Shown here: piece after piece, positions 27,832 through 29,965 of the stretch
How positions within the stretch are numbered: position 1 is the stretch's first letter
Layout of the letters: each line of letters starts with the position of its first letter
Source of the DNA: Bifidobacteriaceae bacterium UBA2724
GTDB taxonomy: Bacteria > Actinomycetota > Actinomycetes > Actinomycetales > Bifidobacteriaceae
Reading direction: 5' to 3'
Length of the DNA stretch: 29,965 nucleotides
Assembly: GCA_002353815.1 (NCBI GenBank)
Contig: DEKK01000017.1
Span: 1-29,965, forward strand
The notes under the pieces: model-generated
The model's database searches: none
What the model saw: only the letters and a program-made list of their open reading frames with translations
Told to the model about the DNA's origin: nothing
Position numbers and translations under genes: made by a program

Positions 27832-27904
27832 TGCCCCCCGTGGGATTCGAACCCACAACCCACGACTTAAAAGGACGCTGCTCTAACCGTTGAGCTAGAG
27901 GGGC
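27832..27904 (-). tRNA. tRNA-Lys (anticodon UUU)
   Basis: Folded by hand: acceptor GCCCCTC with GGGGGGC, D arm GCTC-AACGGTTA-GAGC, anticodon loop CTTTTAA giving UUU, variable loop GGGTT, T arm GTGGG-TTCGAAT-CCCAC and discriminator A; 73 nt in all. CCA is not encoded. The anticodon stem GCGTC/GTCGT has a U-U mismatch at positions 30-40, where an A at position 30 would pair. It decodes AAA (and AAG by wobble). Confidence 0.93.
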
Positions 27905-27915
27905 AACAAAAAAAT

Positions 27916-27921
27916 AGTATA
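27916..27921 (-). promoter_or_regulatory. Extended -10 box of the tRNA-Lys
   Basis: On the minus strand TGTTATACT gives an extended -10 (TGn before TATACT), placed to start transcription about 5 nt before the tRNA. The -35 is poorly conserved (TTCTCT at 17 nt). Confidence 0.6.
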
Positions 27922-27973
27922 ACACGCTGTTTCCGCCGAGAGAACCGCGCGATAGCGAGCTGGGCGGAGCGAC

Positions 27974-28018
27974 GCGTCGTTCCGAGTCGCGTCGTTCCGA
28001 GTCGCGTCGTTCCGTGTC
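27974..28018. repeat. 15-bp tandem repeat, 3 copies
   Basis: GCGTCGTTCCGAGTC occurs at 27974-27988 and 27989-28003, with a third copy at 28004-28018 having one change. It lies between the tRNA and the MFS gene. Confidence 0.92.
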
Positions 28019-28192
28019 GTGCCGAGCTGTGCCGGGGCGCGCGTCGTTCCCGCTCCTTGGCGCATGAGAGATGAGCGCCGTCTCTTTCGGATCCGGACGC
28101 GCGTTGTTCTCTTTCCTCGGTGGGGAATGATGCTTCGCAATCCCGCGGGGTGAGGCGAGGTGAGGCGATGCGGGACGCTGGCCGCACGCCCG

Positions 28193-29527
28193 TCACACGT
28201 CGACGTGCTCGAGGCGTTCGAGAGCCGAGCGCCGGTGCTCGTAGCGGTGGAAGAACACGGCAAGCAGGATTGCGGCGGCCGCGGTGAAGGGCGCGCCGGC
28301 CAGGCCAATCGAGTGATAGTTCATCGCCGTCTCCGTCAGTGCCGCGCCGCCAATCACCGAGCCCATGGCGTTGCCGAAGTTGTACGCGACCTGCACCGCC
28401 GCGCCGGCGATGAGCTCGCCGCCGCCCGCGCCCACCTGCACCATGAGCAGCTGCTGCGGCGAGGAGTTGAAGAACATCGAGAATGCAACCACGAAGGTCA
28501 GCACCGCGGTGACCGGCCGCGTGTTCGGCGTGACGAACACCAGAAGCAGACCGATCATGCCGATGAACTGCGAGAGGGCCGCCGTGCCGCCGGGCGCCCA
28601 CCGGTCGGTCAGCCTGCCGCCCGCGATGCCGCCGATCACCATGCCCAGTCCGGCGAGCACCATGAGCGCCGGCACGAGCGCGGACGGCCATCCGCCCACG
28701 GTCTGCAGCCATGGCGACACATAGCTCCACCAGCAGAACAGGCCGGTGTTTCCGCCGAACACCGCCACGATGACGAACCACGGACCAGGGTGCTTCAAGA
28801 AGGCGAACTGCCCCTTGATACCGGCGTCCTTGATTGGCGGCACGCGTGGAATCCATGCGATCGTCAGCATGATCGTCATGGCCGCCCACGCCGCGAGCAG
28901 CAGGAACGCGCAGCGCCACGACACCACTTCGGCGAGCAGCGTCCCGGCCGGCACGCCGAGCATGTTCGCCACGGTCTGGCCGGTCACCATCATCGACACC
29001 GACCGTGCCTCCTTGCCGCGCGGCGCCAGCGTGCGTGCGATGAGCGTGGCGGTGCCGAAGAACGCGCCGTGCGGCAGTCCGGAGACGAATCGCGCGGCGA
29101 GCAGCATGATCTGGCCGGTCGAAAGCGCGCTGCCGAGGTTGCCGATGAGCGCGATGGCCATGAACAGCACGATGAGATTGCGCGGCGGGATGCGTCGTCC
29201 GAAAACGAGCATCAGCGTGCCCGCGCACACGCCGAACGCGTAGGCGGAGATGTAATGGCCGGCGACGGGGATGCTCACGGACGTCGCCGCGGCGGCCTGC
29301 GGCAGGATGCTCATCATGACGAACTCGGCGGCGCCGAGGATGAAGGCGCCCGATGCAAGGGCGAGAAGGCTTCTGGTTGGGCCCGGCGTGTCGGGGTGGG
29401 GATTGGGCTGCGCGGCGCTCATGGAGTCGGAGGGCTGTGTGGGTCGCGGGGTTTTCGATGAATGTGCGGATTCTTTGGCTTGCGTTGCGTCGGCTTGGAT
29501 ATCGTCATCGGTTTTCGAGGATTGCAC
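28193..29527 (-). CDS. MFS transporter (DHA1/AraJ-like exporter), 444 aa
   Basis: This is a 12-helix major facilitator superfamily protein, probably a proton-driven exporter of drugs or sugars. The start GAAEFVMMSILP and the loop VFGRRIPPRN (between helices 2 and 3) resemble the AraJ/YdhP/Cmr-type drug-efflux branch; GMVIGGIAGGRLTDRW marks the second half. About 50 hydrophilic residues precede helix 1. I chose the GTG at 29527 because GAGGAG lies 9 nt upstream; ATG 29563 (12 residues longer) is possible. The last codons form a perfect palindrome, CACGTCGACGTG. The substrate is unknown. It stands alone, with no regulator beside it. Confidence 0.88.
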   Translation of the reverse strand: MQSSKTDDDIQADATQAKESAHSSKTPRPTQPSDSMSAAQPNPHPDTPGPTRSLLALASGAFILGAAEFVMMSILPQAAAATSVSIPVAGHYISAYAFGVCAGTLMLVFGRRIPPRNLIVLFMAIALIGNLGSALSTGQIMLLAARFVSGLPHGAFFGTATLIARTLAPRGKEARSVSMMVTGQTVANMLGVPAGTLLAEVVSWRCAFLLLAAWAAMTIMLTIAWIPRVPPIKDAGIKGQFAFLKHPGPWFVIVAVFGGNTGLFCWWSYVSPWLQTVGGWPSALVPALMVLAGLGMVIGGIAGGRLTDRWAPGGTAALSQFIGMIGLLLVFVTPNTRPVTAVLTFVVAFSMFFNSSPQQLLMVQVGAGGGELIAGAAVQVAYNFGNAMGSVIGGAALTETAMNYHSIGLAGAPFTAAAAILLAVFFHRYEHRRSALERLEHVDV

Positions 29528-29563
29528 GGCCGTTCGCTCCTCATTCTGGCTTGTGATCCACAT

Positions 29564-29965
29564 GGTACCCGCCGATTATGCGCCGGGGTCTCGATGCGTG
29601 CGTGGCGTCGAGTTGCAGGGGAATGTATCGTGGGGCTCCAATAGCAAGGTGAAATCTGGATGCTGAATGGCCGGGAGATGCTCGGCGGAAAGGAAACGCC
29701 GCCAACATCTGACCCAGGAATCCGCATTGGTCCGGGCCGCCGGCTCTGAAAAAGCAAAAGAAAAGCACCGAACCGTGAAAGCGCCTGTCGGCGCAAGGGC
29801 CGCTCGCGGCGGCAAAAAATGAAGCCCGGGGCTTAAGCACGGTCCGATGCATGGGTAATTGTACGACATGTCTCTGTGCGACACACCTCGGGACACGATG
29901 GCGCGTGTTGGGCGCGATGGCGCGTGTTGGGCGCGATGGCGCGCGGATCAGTACAGCGATCCGTC
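29564..29965. other. Gene-free right end
   Basis: No gene is supported. It contains GCGCC-TGTC-GGCGC (29784-29797), which on the minus strand is followed by a T-rich tract and may terminate a minus-strand gene beyond the window, and the tandem repeat at 29897. Confidence 0.4.
29897..29943. repeat. 19-bp tandem repeat, about 2.5 copies
   Basis: GATGGCGCGTGTTGGGCGC is repeated perfectly at 29897-29915 and 29916-29934, with a partial third copy from 29935. Confidence 0.9.

Noticed and set aside
27867..29228. A 453-codon minus-strand frame over the MFS gene
   Set aside because: It lies in a different frame from the MFS protein on the same strand, runs into the tRNA and shows no protein-like pattern.

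Overview
The window reads as a chromosomal segment of a Bifidobacterium, or a very close relative. This rests on the high-GC actinobacterial codon use, a dnaK-grpE-dnaJ-hspR operon behind a HAIR-type operator, and starch genes of the kind seen in B. adolescentis and B. pseudolongum-like species. The species call is inference; no database search was possible. I see no phage, insertion sequence, CRISPR array or origin.

Layout. 1-2102 holds small and housekeeping genes: an 84-residue putative zinc-binding protein, a DUF4235-like membrane protein on the minus strand, and a histidine-phosphatase protein that may be translated without a leader. 2180-8600 is a maltose/malto-oligosaccharide-type ABC uptake locus: a MalF-like permease, a MalG-like permease with a roughly 340-residue N-terminal extension, and two tandem paralogous lipoprotein binding proteins, each closed by its own terminator. 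No ATPase and no LacI-type regulator are encoded here. 8795-12552 carries a DUF624/YesL-like membrane protein (a frequent companion of sugar ABC loci), a DUF4012 protein and an unrecognised three-helix membrane protein. 12693-17684 is the heat-shock operon dnaK-grpE-dnaJ-hspR, with its operator and a probable terminator. 18208-23061 is one secreted 1569-residue modular alpha-amylase with its own promoter. 23182-25770 has a CLC chloride/proton exchanger with an RCK_C-like tail, then a YccF-like protein. From 25920 to the end the minus strand carries an APC-family amino acid permease, a tRNA-Lys(UUU) with promoter and terminator, and an MFS exporter.

How the genes work together (inference). The amylase would cut starch outside the cell, the two lipoproteins would capture the oligosaccharides, and the MalF/MalG pair would import them, probably powered by a shared ATPase encoded elsewhere. 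The heat-shock operon lies between these parts and is controlled separately by HspR.

The features I found most unusual are five degenerate (V/I)(D/N)FSxxxKPV repeats in the MalG N-terminal extension, the patchwork DNA identity between the two binding-protein genes, a well-spaced ORF upstream of and overlapping dnaK, a short cysteine-run ORF before the first binding protein, and repeated 15-20 bp tandem duplications in intergenic DNA.
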